A DNA stretch of 64,000 nt from positions 288,555,041-288,619,040 of the forward strand of contig JAVMKO010000001.1 of assembly GCA_032164245.1 (NCBI GenBank), written 5' to 3'. The notes beneath the pieces are model-generated. The model saw only the letters and a program-made list of their open reading frames with translations. It did not search any database and was not told the DNA's origin. The stretch is from Sternotherus odoratus (lineage: Eukaryota; Chordata; Testudines; Kinosternidae). Each line of letters begins with the position of its first letter. The first letter of the stretch is position 1. This document shows positions 34,326 through 46,804 of this stretch, piece after piece. A program made the translations under genes and the position numbers.

Positions 34326-35089
34326 TAAAATATACAAATTGTATCCTATAATAATGCTCATTGGTGTGATATCTAGGTGACAAATTTAATTTAATTACCT
34401 GCAGTGCACACCCCAATCCCGTATGCGCTCTCCACTTTTGGCATTAGTAGCACTCCTGGTATAATGTCCATTATTTTAGGACTTTGGAACAAATAACTTC
34501 GGGTTATTCCGTTCACCAAAGCATTGAACTTTGAAGTCAGTGATACTTAAGCATGTGCTCCATTTCTGGCTCAATAGCTGCAGCGTCCTCAGCGGTGTCA
34601 TCCAGGCCTTGGGCCTATCATGTCCTATTGGATTAGATTGTTTGTTTGTTTTAAGTCAAACCACAAATTACAACGCAGCAGGGAACTAGGCCACCTGAGC
34701 CAACCTTATTACCCGTGAGCAGATAGTGATCTGAGCACGTTTGTAGGATCAGCTGCACTTGCATCTCTGTTTCGTTATCCTGGCCATGTGTTGTTGGCTG
34801 TGATGGAGCCGAGTGCTACATCAGCACACCGCCACAGAGTCCTAGGATGTAGGGGCTGCTAGCCAGAACTCTCAGTTGTGACCTTTAGCTTTGGTTACAC
34901 CTCCGTTTGAGCTGCGTACGGCCTGAGCCTCACAGGTTCTGAACACACACAGCTCCAGCAAGTCAGTGGGAGCTGTGGGGCCTCAGGTTCAAGGTGTCGA
35001 AAGTTGCACACTCAAGGGTTGAGGCTCTTTTTGAAAACACAGGCCTAAGCCATGCTTCATGTCCACTTGCAATGAGCTCTAAGATGGGA

Positions 35090-35240
35090 GAAAGTGTGAA
35101 CGAGTAGGTCATGCATTGTACTAGGAATTTGTGGGCCTGGGTTCTAGGCCTAGTGACCTTGGGCAAGACCTTTCCCTCTTGGTTCTCCCAAGTGCCTGGC
35201 CTCAGTGGGCCTTTCTGAGCACTAGCATAGTGCAAACAGT
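35090..35240 (-). repeat. MIR-type repeat
   Basis: GTTCTAGGCCTAGTGACCTT and GGGCAAGACCTTTCCC are the MIR core in reverse. Confidence 0.45.
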
Positions 35241-35264
35241 TTAATAATAAGGTATCTCTGCAAC

Positions 35265-35405
35265 TGCCCCTTCCTATAATATTTATTCATATTGCAATAG
35301 CCACGAAGAGCCCCAGTCATGAATCAGGACTCTGTTGTGCTAGGGTGTTGTATGAACATAGAACAAAAAGGCAATCTCTGTCCCAAAGAGCTAAAGTCTA
35401 ACTAT
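35265..35405 (+). repeat. L2/MIR-type repeat
   Basis: GAGCCCCAGTCATGAATCAG, TTGTGCTAGGGTGTTGTATG and CAATCTCTGTCCCAAAGAGC are the recognisable blocks. Confidence 0.55.
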
Positions 35406-36294
35406 AGAAAAGTCTCTATTTCAATTTGGAGGTTAATCATCTCCTTTCTTAGTTTATTCTTCCCCATGGCTAGAAGCTATTCTCATAGGTTGAGGCTGAA
35501 GCATAAGTATAGAAACTGAGTATTTTTGCCTCCGGTGTGACCTGTTTCATCCTAAGAAGGTGCTTGATGGAAAGTTGATGGAAAGTTGCTATTTGTATAT
35601 TCTCCCCCTCCTCCCCCCAAAAAAATATGGAAAAAAGAAGAGAAAAGCTTAGTATGGCGTAGTTTCAATAGTGCAACCAATACATAAGTTTGCACATCTA
35701 CATGTATGCAAACCAGAAGTTTAGATCTAAACATGAGATGAAAGTCTTGAACTGATATGATCAGCTGAAAAGACAGAAGAGGATGAGGAAATGTGGAGTA
35801 GCCTCAACCACAGTATGATCAATATCACCGAGTCAAAGAGTGACTGCTTGCGAGGTTTACCAGTAGGGACTTCCACAGACCAGGTAATGATTGTGCATTT
35901 GTGTAAAATACTAAGCTTATCTCTGTTTAAGTTGTAGAACAAGTTTTATAAGATTGTTGTTACAAAGAATGGCTCTGTTAACATTTATATATGGAAATGA
36001 GAGACACGTTCCGTGAGGACCAGATCCTCCAGTTCTTACTCAGGCCAGACTCCCACGGAAATCAAACGGGAGCTTTGACTGAGTATGAAATGCAGAACTG
36101 GGTTCTACATTAATGAACGACAACATTAGAAGCTGGTTTGAGTAAGTCTGAGAGCCGATTCTTAGCTGGAAAACATTTTTTTTTTAAAATTGATCTCACT
36201 TAAGAGAGTAAAAACCCTGATACGTGGGATGTTGGTGCCAGACGCTGGAGGTGAAAAAGATCTATTAGAGTGCCCTCCAGCATATCCTCCACCC

Positions 36295-36480
36295 ATGAAA
36301 GATTGTGCCGTACAATACGGTCAGTATATTTTCTAGTGCTTTGTCCAGTCCAATTTAAATGTCTTGGGTAATGGGACTTTACCAGTCGAACAGCTCTAGG
36401 AAGGGATTTTCAAGTAGATTTTCCTTCCCAGAATCGCACCCCATTAAAATGAGGTGTTACCCCCTTGTGTCACCCTAAAG
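36295..36480 (-). mobile_element. CR1 LINE fragment
   Basis: CTTTGTCCAGTCCAATTTAA, GGTAATGGGACTTTACCAG and GAACAGCTCTAGGAAGGG are the CR1 3' region on the minus strand, strongly diverged. Confidence 0.5.
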
Positions 36481-36502
36481 GTTTCCTTTCCAGCCTTGGT
36501 GT

Positions 36503-36660
36503 TTATAATAATAATAATACCAAGCTCTTATATTCCACTTTCTATCTATAGATCTCCAAGAGCTTTGCAATCTTTTGATGGATTTATTATCCTCACAGAC
36601 TCCGCTATGACACAGGGAGGTGCTATTTTCCCCATTTTAAAGGTGGAGGATTGGCTCTAG
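36503..36660 (+). repeat. MIR/L2-type repeat after (ATA)n
   Basis: An ATAATAATAATA start, GATCTCCAAGAGCTTTGCAA, TATCCTCACAGACTCC and GTGCTATTTTCCCCATTTTA follow the usual order. Confidence 0.5.
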
Positions 36661-36664
36661 CTTG

Positions 36665-37860
36665 GCTCACTGCTTCTGAAATACAGACACGAGTGATGTC
36701 TGATTTTAATGGCAGGGCCTTTCCAGTGGGGAAAATTTTGGCAGACTATCAAGAAGAATTTCCTGATCGATCACAGTGTGGAAGGGACCGAGGAAAGTGA
36801 TGAAAATCTGAACGCTTTAGCCATTTAATCCTGCCATGGCAGGGGCATGGCTCCTGTGTTCTAACAGGTCTTCGCCATGAGTCAATGATACACATAGTGG
36901 GAAGATAAAAGCTAGGCTTACTCTACAGATATCAATGACTTCACTGCTACAAAGCCGTTGACTCCTAAATATCTCCTGGTGTAACTAAGCTCCAAAGAGT
37001 TTCTTTGGGAAGCCCATGTGTGGAATTTGCAACATCTGTATAACTTCTCTTTGAGAGGCTGATGTGCCGGTCACACAGGAGGCTTCGCCTCTTGGGAGCT
37101 ATTCTGGCCCCTCTTTTCTCTCTCTCTACCTGGTGGATGGGGTGGAAGGGAAACGTTGCCACTTGTTCCATGGTCGGTTTTGTCAGCAGAGATGAATGTT
37201 TTCTGCACTGACCTCTCTGCTGCAGGATTTTGAGATGTAGAGTGGGTGTGTGCAGAAGTTCTTCCTTTTCCATGCTCTCCCTCTGGTTTTCCAGTGCCAC
37301 GACAGCAGCCGCATCAGGGCACCTCCCTGTTTGGAAACACGCCTGCAGTGATAATGGGGTGACATCCCAGCCACAACTTAAAGGGATCTCGGTGAACCGC
37401 GGATGCTGCTGCTGGCCCAGTCCATGCAGCCCTGGGGAGCTGTCCATGGAGAAAGAGTCCAAGTGTGAAATCCTGTCCCCAGTGACTTCCAGGGGGCCAG
37501 GATTCTACCCCAGGTCTTTCCACTGTTGGTTCTAAGCTTTTTCACTGAGCTATCAGGCTCTTGCATGCAGAACCTTTTCTGTGCATGGCGCAGAGACAAC
37601 AACACAACAAAACAAAATGAAGAAAAACTCCATTTTCTGATCCTTTGCTTATTTCCCTGAACTGGTCAAGCTAGCAAGTTACTGCTCCAAAAGGAAGAGA
37701 GAAGAAGATGGGGCATGACCAGCTGAGAGCTACTCATCTTTATTCACCCTCCACATGCTCACAGGGAATGGAGAACATGGACTATCCCAATCTTATCCTA
37801 ACATGTTACCTGTTCAGTGCTTCAGACCTTTTGCCTGCAAATCCCTCCCAGTATACCCTG
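36665..37860. other. Intron DNA, nothing identified
   Basis: The 165-codon minus frame at 36,965-37,462 and its overlaps show no recognisable domain and are probably chance. Confidence 0.35.
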
Positions 37861-37869
37861 GACAGTCTG

Positions 37870-38005
37870 CAGTCTAGTGGTTATGGCAAGGGGGTGGGAA
37901 TCCAGACTTCTGTGCCTTACTCTGCCACTCATCCATTGTGTGTCCTTGCATAAGTCATGTAATCAGTCTGTGCCTCAGTTTCCCTATCCCTAAAATATAG
38001 ATCAT
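37870..38005 (-). repeat. MIR-type repeat
   Basis: CTGCCACTCATCCATTGTGT, CTTGCATAAGTCATGTAATC and TGTGCCTCAGTTTCCCTATC, the MIR core in reverse, well preserved. Confidence 0.7.
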
Positions 38006-38009
38006 AATT

Positions 38010-38265
38010 AGAGTTGGTTAATATTTTTAATGAAGCATGGCTTGTATGTCAAAAGAAAAAAAATCTTCAGGAATTGTCCCACTTTAAATTGTTTTTGGCT
38101 CTTGGCTGAAATTTTACTTGTTACTTGTTTTGGATCCAGAAAATTCTGGATTTCTGTGTTTTACAAAATCAAAAACCTTTGCAAGAAAAATGTGATGAAA
38201 ACAAACACTTTTTCCATTCTTCGCTGAAATTTTTCACAGGAGAAAAAAACATTTTGTACCCAACT
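38010..38265. repeat. AT-rich MITE-like repeat
   Basis: TTTTTCACAGG and GAAAATTCTGG motifs in AT-rich DNA, the same family as 9,885 and 16,351. Confidence 0.4.
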
Positions 38266-38269
38266 TTCG

Positions 38270-39110
38270 TGCGGTATTATCAACTTCTCACACATCTTAT
38301 CATTTATGTTCATAAAGTGTTATGAGATCCTTGGTTGAAAGGTACCTTAAGTGCAATTTAGCATTATAAAATTTCCTTCCTCACCCCAAATTTGATGAGC
38401 TTAACCCTGAAGCTGTGAAAAAAGGCATCTCATCTCATTTACTACCCTTAAATATTTGCTTGTGTGTATTTTTCCCCTTGAGTTTACTTTTCAATAAAAT
38501 TTTCTTCAAGGAAGGATTATATACTTGATCTTCCCCTATAAAGGCTAAAGCATTAGCAGAACCAGAAACATCTATTTCCAATTATTCCATAACCAGGTAC
38601 CTACATCTAACATAATACAGCTAGTCTCTCAAAACCTTGGATTCCTGTCTAATGCTCCCACGCTGACCTCAACACCATCTCTAATCACTGTCTAAGAATG
38701 AGAAGTAATTTAGTTCCTAAGCAACCTCTCTTCTGGACTCCTGCTAAATTGTGACTTAGCATTTTCCAAAGGAAAAAGGAGATAACGATAGTGATGTGTC
38801 ATAGCAAGTTTCTTTTATTAATACACTTAACCCTTAGGAACCTGGGCTAATACCCAACTACCCACTCTCCGCCAACTGGCTACCATTCTAGGGCTATTTT
38901 GTGGCCACTGGGTGGTGCTGTGTCATGGGGGGGCGGGGTTTCTGGGCTAATATGTAAATTGAGGTAAACCCACATTTCCTTTTTCTAGGACAGGCCTATC
39001 ACTTTTACCTAGGCGAGGCCATCTGGTCTTAAACATGTTCTAGTAACATTAAAGAGAGGGAATTCAGAACTTCACATATAAGGTGAACACATGCATTTTA
39101 CAAAGATAGT
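38270..39110. other. Intron DNA, nothing identified
   Basis: No coding signal or recognised repeat. Confidence 0.4.
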
Positions 39111-39121
39111 AATGACCAGAG

Positions 39122-39241
39122 TAGGGTGACCAGATGTCCTGATTTTATAACAGTCCCAGATTTTGGATCTTTTTCTTATATAGGCTCCTATTAACCCCCA
39201 CCCCCGTCCCCATTTTTCACACTTGCTGTCTAGGCTCCCTA
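39122..39241. mobile_element. hAT-type MITE, intact ends and 8-bp target duplication
   Basis: It begins TAGGGTGACCAGATGTCC and ends GTCTAGGCTCCCTA, with the CTTATATAGGCTCCTATTA core shared with 17,591. Both flanks read GACCAGAG (39,114-39,121 and 39,242-39,249), a perfect 8-base duplication diagnostic of the hAT superfamily. It is 120 bases long and non-autonomous. Confidence 0.85.
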
Positions 39242-39879
39242 GACCAGAGTGTTATGAGTTTTCACATGATACCTTGCAAGGCATATTTTGTGCAAACATC
39301 ACTGCCCGTAGGATGTGGATACCGGGTGCTTATGATCACCTCCTTTACGGCCTGATCCAAAACCCGGTGGAGTCTGAGGGAACCTTTCCATTTTGGATCA
39401 GAGCCTTAGTGTACGTCACGACTGCCCATTATCGTAACTTAACATAGCACTTAACCTACAGAAGGGATTGTAGGATGGGGTCACCCATGATCGCAGGGGA
39501 CTGGACATCACCCACAAGGTCCCCTCCAGTTCTATGTTCCTAAAAGAAGCAGCCGCAAACTTCCCTTGTTCTACCTAATGTATTTATATGATCACCATTA
39601 CCTGATCACATCACCTTTCCCTTCTAGCTATGATAGGAAGCGCAAACACTTCATTTTTGTTTCTCTTTATCTTAAAAAATAAAATAAATAGAATACACTG
39701 GGAAAGATTCAATGCACCATAAAATGGCAGGCACACTGCTTCATTTGTTGCAAGTAGTTATACAGATTAAATTAGGGCTTTAAAAAAAAGAGAGAGAGAA
39801 CATGCATTTTCTATGGACAGAGTTCATTCACAAGTCAGTCATTTCTCTTGCTCCTCGGGGAGTAATATTAGGCAATTAG

Positions 39880-40150
39880 CTAATTGGTTTTGGGAGGTGA
39901 CCTGTCAGTGCCTCAAGGAGGAAATGTCTACTGTGCAGTTTGACATAAAGAATATATTTTAAGCCGATCGTGACAGCTGCAAGCACCCCCTCTATTAAAA
40001 TCGAACATGTAATGGCAGTAATAAATGCAAACTAGGAATCCATTGTGCTGAGCAGAAAGCAATGAAAAAACCTGATAATACATACTAAACTGCAATCACA
40101 GCCGGCATGTTATTGTGTCAGGTTTGAAATATTTCTGAATTATCTTATCA
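39880..40150. other. Non-repeat AT-rich block, candidate conserved element
   Basis: Homeodomain- and TALE-like sites (GCAATTAGCTAATTGG, GTGACAGCTGC, repeated TAAT) lie in unique-looking DNA. Function is inferred only. Confidence 0.2.
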
Positions 40151-40429
40151 TTAGCATCACATAACCATCTGAGGCATTTCTGAGGGTGAAATCTGTCCCC
40201 AATCGCCTCTTTATACTCTCTTAATCTGATAGCTCCAAGCTGTGTGTATAAAGATACTTTTAAGACAGATGGGTCCAGATATGATTTTTGTCCAAGTATG
40301 GGAGATTTGCGTCCAGGTGTTTGGGCTGGGGCGTCATAGAAATAAGGGACAGATGCAAAGCTTTGCTCCATTTCTGGATGCAAAACATTGCCCAGTTTTC
40401 CGAATGTTCTCTGCTCCACGGCTCTGGAG

Positions 40430-42060
40430 AATGTTCCCCTTTGGTGAGAGTGTGTTAAGCATTCTTCTGTTTACCAGTCCTCAGCACACCTGGTGAACAG
40501 AGAGGAAGTAGTGAAAGGAGAACCAGACACTTCTAGACCCCAAACATCCTAACACTGGCACCCATAGCATGGCTTTGTGGTAATAACCTAGCCCTTGTGC
40601 TAATGCCAGGCGGTGGTGAGGTGATGCAAATAACCAGTAGTCTTTTAGGAAACCTGGACTGGGGAAAGCAGGAAGCCTCTTCACCATGATTTCTAATCTG
40701 TCAAGACTGTCAACTGTAATCTGTCAACACTCAGGTATAGATCTGCAGTTCAGGTATTGTATTATTTGGGCATTGAGAGAAGCTGAGGTTCCCCATTTTC
40801 CATTGTAATCAGCAATGGTTGATAGTGCTCAGCTCCACCCAGGATCAGGTCCACAGCTTGGTCTGTGTAGGATGCTGTACTGAATCCGTCTAGCATTTCT
40901 GGGCTCAGCTATAAATCTTCTAGCGTAACTCCACTGAGGTCAATAGAGTTATTGCCACTTATGCCAGTGTAGCAGAGCAGAATTTGACCTTTATCTAAAC
41001 TGTTGTGTCTGCAGGGCTGGTTGTGTCTGATAGAGTGGGCAGGTGGTTGTTTAGGGCAGCAAAATATTTATGTTGGTGACAGTTTAATTTGCAAGTAGCT
41101 GCTGTCTGTGAAGGGCCATGCAATGTCCAGTTCGTTTAGAGCAGCAAAATTCCCTGAAGCGTAGCTATGTTTCCTTGGATTTGTTGGGCTGTGTTTTCCA
41201 CAACAGCTTTAAAGGTATATCCAGAGTGCCGCAAGAGCCATTTTACCCAAAATGAGAACCATCAATAAAAGTCCTCAAGGGTTTTTAATGCAGTCAGTTG
41301 TGGTTTAAGTCACAAGTGGGGTTTTAAAACATATGGGCTTACTGCTAGTCCTGGAAACAAAGCAAGATCTAAGTATATGCTGGCTGTCTTGAGGATGTCA
41401 GCTGATTGACACAGGGAAATGAAAGGATTTCTTCCTGTCTCACAGCTCTATGTACAAGAGTGCAGTACTGGAGTCTGCTGGAGGAGAGAGGAACATGGCA
41501 GGGGGATTAGTCAGTGCTGTGGATATTCGATGGGATGGACTTGCAAGGCAAACGGTGTGTTTTCAGAAATCCAAGGTCCCAATTTACAAGACATTGCCAT
41601 GGATGATAATATTTTCATCTTTATGGACTTAGCTCAACAAACTTGACCAAAAAACCCCCCCTCTCATTGAAATGCAGCCACCTCTGGAGTAGGGTGTGGC
41701 AGCAAAGGGTACTGAAGGTTTAACATTGTTGCCAATTTGCAGAATACAGTACCTGGTGGAGTTTTTTTTAAAGCTCCAGTTCCTGGCGTCATGTGAGTAT
41801 GTGAGAATCTCTGCGTTTCTTTAAAAATAAAAATAAAATAGCCCTGATGGTTGCAGAGGAAAAGCTTGGAAGCATGAGTTCTGAAGGCTCCAGTGCCAGA
41901 AGACATAAAAAGACCCAAAATACAAGATTTGTTTAATTTAAAAAAAAAAAACTTGTGATTTTTTTTTAAAGCCAATATTATGATTTTTTGGGTACCAGAC
42001 TCATAACTGATAAAGGCTTGGGGTTGCAATTTAACATGTGCAAAGTACTTTTAAAGGTAT
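40430..42060. other. Intron DNA with scraps only
   Basis: A palindromic-MITE remnant lies at 40,915-40,990 (GTAACTCCACTGAGGTCAAT). Nothing else is recognised. Confidence 0.4.
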
Positions 42061-42074
42061 CCGACGCTCTGCGG

Positions 42075-42310
42075 GTGGGTCTAGACTTGGATTTTTCAGC
42101 AGATATTTCCCACCATTGCTAGTGCTTCTGCAGCCCCACTTGTGGTTGCAACAGCATAGTGTAGATGGGCCTCCCAGGGCCACCAGTAACCTTCACACCC
42201 TGTCATTTAACCCTGCCCAGAGCAAGCACATGTGTTATGATGCTTTAAGCACCAGTGGCCACCTGGAGCCCCGTCTACCCCAGCGCTGTTGCTGCTATAG
42301 TGGGAAGAGG
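42075..42310. repeat. Possible MITE of the GTGTAGAC group
   Basis: GGGTCTAGACTTGG at one side and AGTGTAGATGGGCC inside are weak matches to the AGGGCTTGTCTACAC family. Confidence 0.3.
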
Positions 42311-42471
42311 TGGCTGCATTTCTGAGACAAAGGCAGGGCAATGCTTTCCCTCCCCAACACACAGCTAATCCCTTTCCAGGGTTTGGAGGCAGGCTCTGTG
42401 CAGGCTAAGTGTAGTTCTAGTCATTGTGCAGAGCCAGTCCTGACCTAGTCCATGTTGCCCCTACTGCCTTT

Positions 42472-42710
42472 ATTCCTCAGCTAGGAGCTGGTCAGAAATT
42501 TCCCAGTGGTGCCGTTTTTCACTGGAAGATGCCGGTTCACTAAAACCTTGTGCAGGAACATATCCATTTTGTCGACGTTTTCGCTGGACATTAGCAAAAC
42601 GCTTTGTTTTGACTTCATGGTTTTGACTTGGTATATTATAAATTATGATCCATAATAAAAGTCAGAGCAACTTTTCACCCCAATTGGATTTCTAAAAGCT
42701 TTGCTCTAGT
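42472..42710. repeat. AT-rich MITE-like repeat
   Basis: GGAGCTGGTCAGAAATTTCC start, internal CGTTTTTCACTGG and CGTTTTCGCTGG motifs. Confidence 0.4.
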
Positions 42711-42714
42711 TCTA

Positions 42715-42822
42715 ACAGGAAGTGTTTCAGGGACGTTCTCTGGCCTGTTATGCAGGGGGTCAGACTAGGTGATCACAGTGGTCCCTTGCTGGCCTTAGAA
42801 TTTATTAATCTATGAAACCAAA
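42715..42822 (+). mobile_element. CR1 3' tail
   Basis: GACGTTCTCTGGCCTGTTAT, GGTCAGACTAGGTGATCACA and a GGCCTTAGAATTTATTAATC end. Only the tail is present. Confidence 0.75.
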
Positions 42823-42859
42823 TTTTGCAATATCAGTATTTTCTGTGGGACAGAAATTC

Positions 42860-42886
42860 CTAATATTGGCCTGAGCACTCCCCTTA
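42860..42886 (+). repeat. 27-base segment duplicated at 43,337-43,363
   Basis: A perfect 27-base match (starting CTAATATTGG, ending CTCCCCTTA) recurs 477 bases downstream. Here it sits between two copies of GTGGGACAGAAATTCC (about 42,845-42,860 and 42,893-42,908). Confidence 0.85.
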
Positions 42887-44269
42887 TTTTTTGTGGGACA
42901 GAAATTCCAAATTTCAACCAATTCTACTCCCAGCCTTCACTTCTGATGCCCGCTTCTCCCAGAGAGGCATAAGGAGCGGAAGCCAGGGGCATGGAAGCAC
43001 CCATGTGGAGTTGGTAATGTGCAAGAGCAGGGAGTCAGGGCTGACTGCTGGAAGTGGTCGGGGCCAGGGCGTGGTAGTGCCCTAAGGGTGATAGAGCGGG
43101 TATTTCTCAGCCTTTTCATGTTGGCTAACCCCATTCAAAGTCAAAAGTTGTCACAGGCCCTCCTCCTTACGTTTACTGTTAGATAATGCCAACAATGCAT
43201 CGCCTCTGTAGTTGGTTTGTGTGTGTGCTGCGAGAGGCTGGCAGAGAATACTAAAGGCAAAGGATCAGGCCTGGCTCCAGCATTTTTGCTGCCCCAAGCC
43301 GAAAAAAACCAAAAAACCAGATCGGAAAGTGCCACCCTAATATTGGCCTGAGCACTCCCCTTACGAAGGGCCGCCCCAAGCATTTGCTTCCCAGGCAGGT
43401 GCCTGGAGCCGGCTCTGCTAAGGATGTGCGGGGAGTGCGGGCGTGAGATTTTCTTTCTTTAGATGCCATAACGTTTTCAGTGCCCCCTTACCTTTCATTA
43501 ATCACCCCAACCCCCCAGGAGGGGGAAGGTGTGACTCATCAGCTGAGAAACACAGTTGTAGCTCTCTACAGGTCAAGCACTAGTCTCCCACCTGACCAGG
43601 AACGCAGGCACCCAGTGGAACAGCTTTTGAACCTGTACATGTCTACAACATTTTTGTCTCTCACTGGAGTCTCCCCATGGAAGAGTCTCCAAACCAGGTT
43701 GCCACGCTCCAGTGCCCTGCATGTGGCACAGTCGCCCACAGCCCGATGGGAATGTATCTGTGCAGCACAGCAAGGCTCTGCTTAGCTTTCTGGGCAGAGT
43801 GTAACCACTGCCACTTTGCATCTAGCCCATCCCTTCTTCATTCAGAATCTAGGCAGCCAGGCCCTGCCTGCAGACAGCCTCTTCATCTCGTCGCTCGTAT
43901 TAATCCATCAAACCATACTCCCTAATGGATCTGTCTCCGGCCATGCAGAAGAGCCAGGAGGGGGGCTTGGGGGAGGGGGAGCATGCTGAAGAGGCAATGA
44001 AATAAGAACGCCGTGCAGGAGCAAGTCTACCTTCGGTGCTGTACCACCCATCTCGGCTCTTTGTGCTTTTCAGAGAGGAGGGGAAGAGAGCGAAGTCCCC
44101 GAGTAATTCTGCTGCACTTTCCCACTTTACACAGCATGCAGTTAACCTGGGAAGACCGTTTTACAGGGATGGTTGCCACGCAGCTTGCCTTAGCGTAATG
44201 AGTGATGGGAAACGAGGGCTGCTTCATCATCCTTGTTGTCAAATGTTTGTATTCAGCAACATCCAGAGG

Positions 44270-44368
44270 CCCCCACCTAGCTCAGGGCCACAGTGTGTTA
44301 GGGGCTGAACCTACAGAAGGTCAGACTAGCTCTGGTGGTCCCTTCTGGCCTTCAGCCCTCTGACTCCA
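44270..44368 (+). mobile_element. CR1 3' tail
   Basis: GAAGGTCAGACTAGCTCTGG, TGGTCCCTTCTGGCCTTC and a CTCCATGATTCTAT end. Confidence 0.7.
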
Positions 44369-44719
44369 TGATTCTATCCTAAGAAGCCAGACCCTGCCCC
44401 AAGGAGTTTGCTGTCCAAATAGATTTGGCAACAGCTGACCCAGCTGCCGGGAGGTGGGTTGCCTAGAGACCATATACTGGGCACCTGGGCAGGTTCCCAG
44501 CATCAGGAAGGCTGTTCAGGGAAGGACCTGCTATGAACATGAATCCCAACCAACCTCCCTGTTGGGGGAAACTCTCCCTCTGCCCCAAGACTATTGATCT
44601 TACTCCCACTGGCCACCCAACCCTATAAAATGGCAGGTTCCCAGAGTGCCACCCATCTGGAATCTAGTCAGCACTCTAAGGGTTAATAATTCATACTCCC
44701 ATTTCTGGATTGGCCAGTT

Positions 44720-45015
44720 CATACGCTATGGGCTGGTTTACTCTGAAAAGTGACATCAGCCTAGCTATGTCTCCTGGGGTGTGAAAAATCCAAGCCCCTG
44801 AGCGGCATAAGTAAGATGACCTAAACCCTAGTGTAGACAGCTCTCCGTTGACAGAAGAATTCAGCCTAGCTACTGCCTCTTGGAGAGGTGGATTACCTAC
44901 AGTGACAGGAGAACCCCGCCCATCCCTGCACTAAATGTCTACCCTGACGCGGTACAGCGGCGCAGATTCAACACTGTAGCTGTGCCGCTGTAGCGTTTTC
45001 AGTGTAGACATATCC
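44720..45015. mobile_element. MITE of the AGGGCTTGTC family, left end lost
   Basis: Blocks CCTAGTGTAGACAGCTCTCC, TACTGCCTCTTGGAGAGGTG and an inverted GTACAGCGGCGCAG / CTGTGCCGCTGTAG pair are followed by the terminus TTCAGTGTAGACATATCC. Confidence 0.6.
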
Positions 45016-45429
45016 TATATACTCTCCTACTCACCCCAGTACCAGAACTTCCCCCTTTGAAGAATTGTACAGAGACCCTGGTAACTCACTCGTTGGGCGT
45101 GATCCACTTACCTCATTTCACACCGGTGTAACGCCACTCAAGCAGCAGAGTTACACTGATGCGAGATCAGAATTAGGTTTCTTTTTTTTCTGTTGTTATA
45201 ATGTCTAGTGGGAAATGGCTGGAAGTCTCTGGAGAATAGCCCTCAAAACTGCACCCCAGCATGAAGCCCAGATGGATCGCTGTGTCTGATGGCCGGTGTT
45301 TTCATTGGCATAATCTTAAGTGTTTGAATAAATACTCCCTACTGGAAATCCTAGTTGGAAATTATTTTTAATCTGACTACTCCTGGTTCTATCAGGCAAC
45401 TAGATTTTGAAAAACCACAATGGTCCACT

Positions 45430-45645
45430 GCAAGAGTTCTCAAATTGGGGGTCGTGACCCCTGAGGGGGTGGCAAGGTGGTTACATGGGGAATGCAAGCT
45501 GTCAGCTTTGTGAGGCTGAAAGCCCTGAGCTTCCATTCAATTACCTTCCCCCCATTTTTAATCTATAAGGAGGGTCACGCTGTGTGAATGCTTATAGAAT
45601 GCTGTGTGAAAGGGGTCCCCAATACAAAAACCCACTGGTCTACTG
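45430..45645. repeat. hAT-type MITE fragment
   Basis: GAGTTCTCAAATTGGGGGTC and a GTGACCCCTGAGGG block resemble the TTCTCAAACT-ended hAT MITEs at 52,845 and 57,648. Confidence 0.5.
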
Positions 45646-46119
45646 TTTCCCAGGACTACTGATCCATGGACAGAGACCAGTAGAAACCAATTAGAGGCTG
45701 GTATAAATGAACAGAGACCAGTCAATGAGTTATTCCTAGTACGGTACAACCCACTGGAATTTCCAGTAGGGCTAGTTGTTCAGCACCCGCGTTGTTAAGC
45801 CTTGTAAGGAAAAGCACTGCTGGTTTCCCGCAGGCAGTTCTCCCACAGAGAACTGGTGTTCTTGGTCAATGTACTGGTGGAGGTGCTGGTTTTCAGGTAA
45901 TGGGTAAAACCACTCCAGATCATTACAGATCCCGGTGTTCCTTTTCACATGGGGGACGTTAAATCTGGGGTCCTGACCAAATATCAGCGTAGGCAGTTCT
46001 GTCCTGTGGTCTCATTCAGACTAGTGTTCTTCACTTCTTATCCTAAATGGTTCACTCTGACTGTGGCTTGTTAAACAGCTGGTGTGTTCCACACAAGTAA
46101 TGGCAGCATTTCAACATTG

Positions 46120-46255
46120 AGGGCTGGTCTACAGCAGGCGGTTATTTCAGAATTAGCCGAGTTAATTCGAAATAAAACTGATTCCGTCCACATGATCAAA
46201 CCGTTTTTTTTTATTTAAAGGGCTCTTTAATCCGGTTTCTGTGACGTGGTCTCTA
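46120..46255. repeat. MITE fragment, 5' half
   Basis: GGGCTGGTCTACAGC start, then TTATTTCAGAATTAGCCGAG and TTAATTCGAAATAAAAC, from a family whose second half is missing. Confidence 0.45.
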
Positions 46256-46649
46256 AAGATAGTTGCGAAGCGTTGGTATTCTTCACAATGAAAGGTGCTA
46301 AATAAATGTAAAGTTATAATAATCCCTAAACCTTAGATAGGCGGAAAACCAAACTCTGTCATCCAAAGTGCAATTTCTTTCTTCCTTCCCCACACACTAT
46401 ATTCTTAGGTGCTATAAGTGATATTTATATTCACAGATTCTGTTCCCCCAGCCACTCAGAGCTCTTCTCAGTTGACACCTAACTCATTTGTAAAATAGAT
46501 TTTCGACTCTTTCATAATGGACTGGAGAGGAAACAGGGACTCAAATGGCTCCTGTCTAGCCTATAAATATTCATTTTGAGAAGTTCTTTATGCCACTCAG
46601 AGGAACATCTATCACACAAGACTGCAGAACTTAAATAGACTGGAGGGTC

Positions 46650-46800
46650 AGGAAAGGGACAAACTTAAAAAAAGAGAGAGTTGCGTCTACAAAGTTTGAG
46701 GTTAAATGATTTGCCCAAGGTCACAAAGGGGGCTGTGGCAGAGCTGGGAATGAACCCCCCAACTCCCAGTCCCATGCTTTGACCTTCATAGAGAGCTCTG
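46650..46800 (+). repeat. MIR-type repeat
   Basis: AAATGATTTGCCCAAGGTCA, GGCTGTGGCAGAGCTGGGAA and CCAACTCCCAGTCCCATGC in order. Confidence 0.6.
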
Positions 46801-46804
46801 GTCT

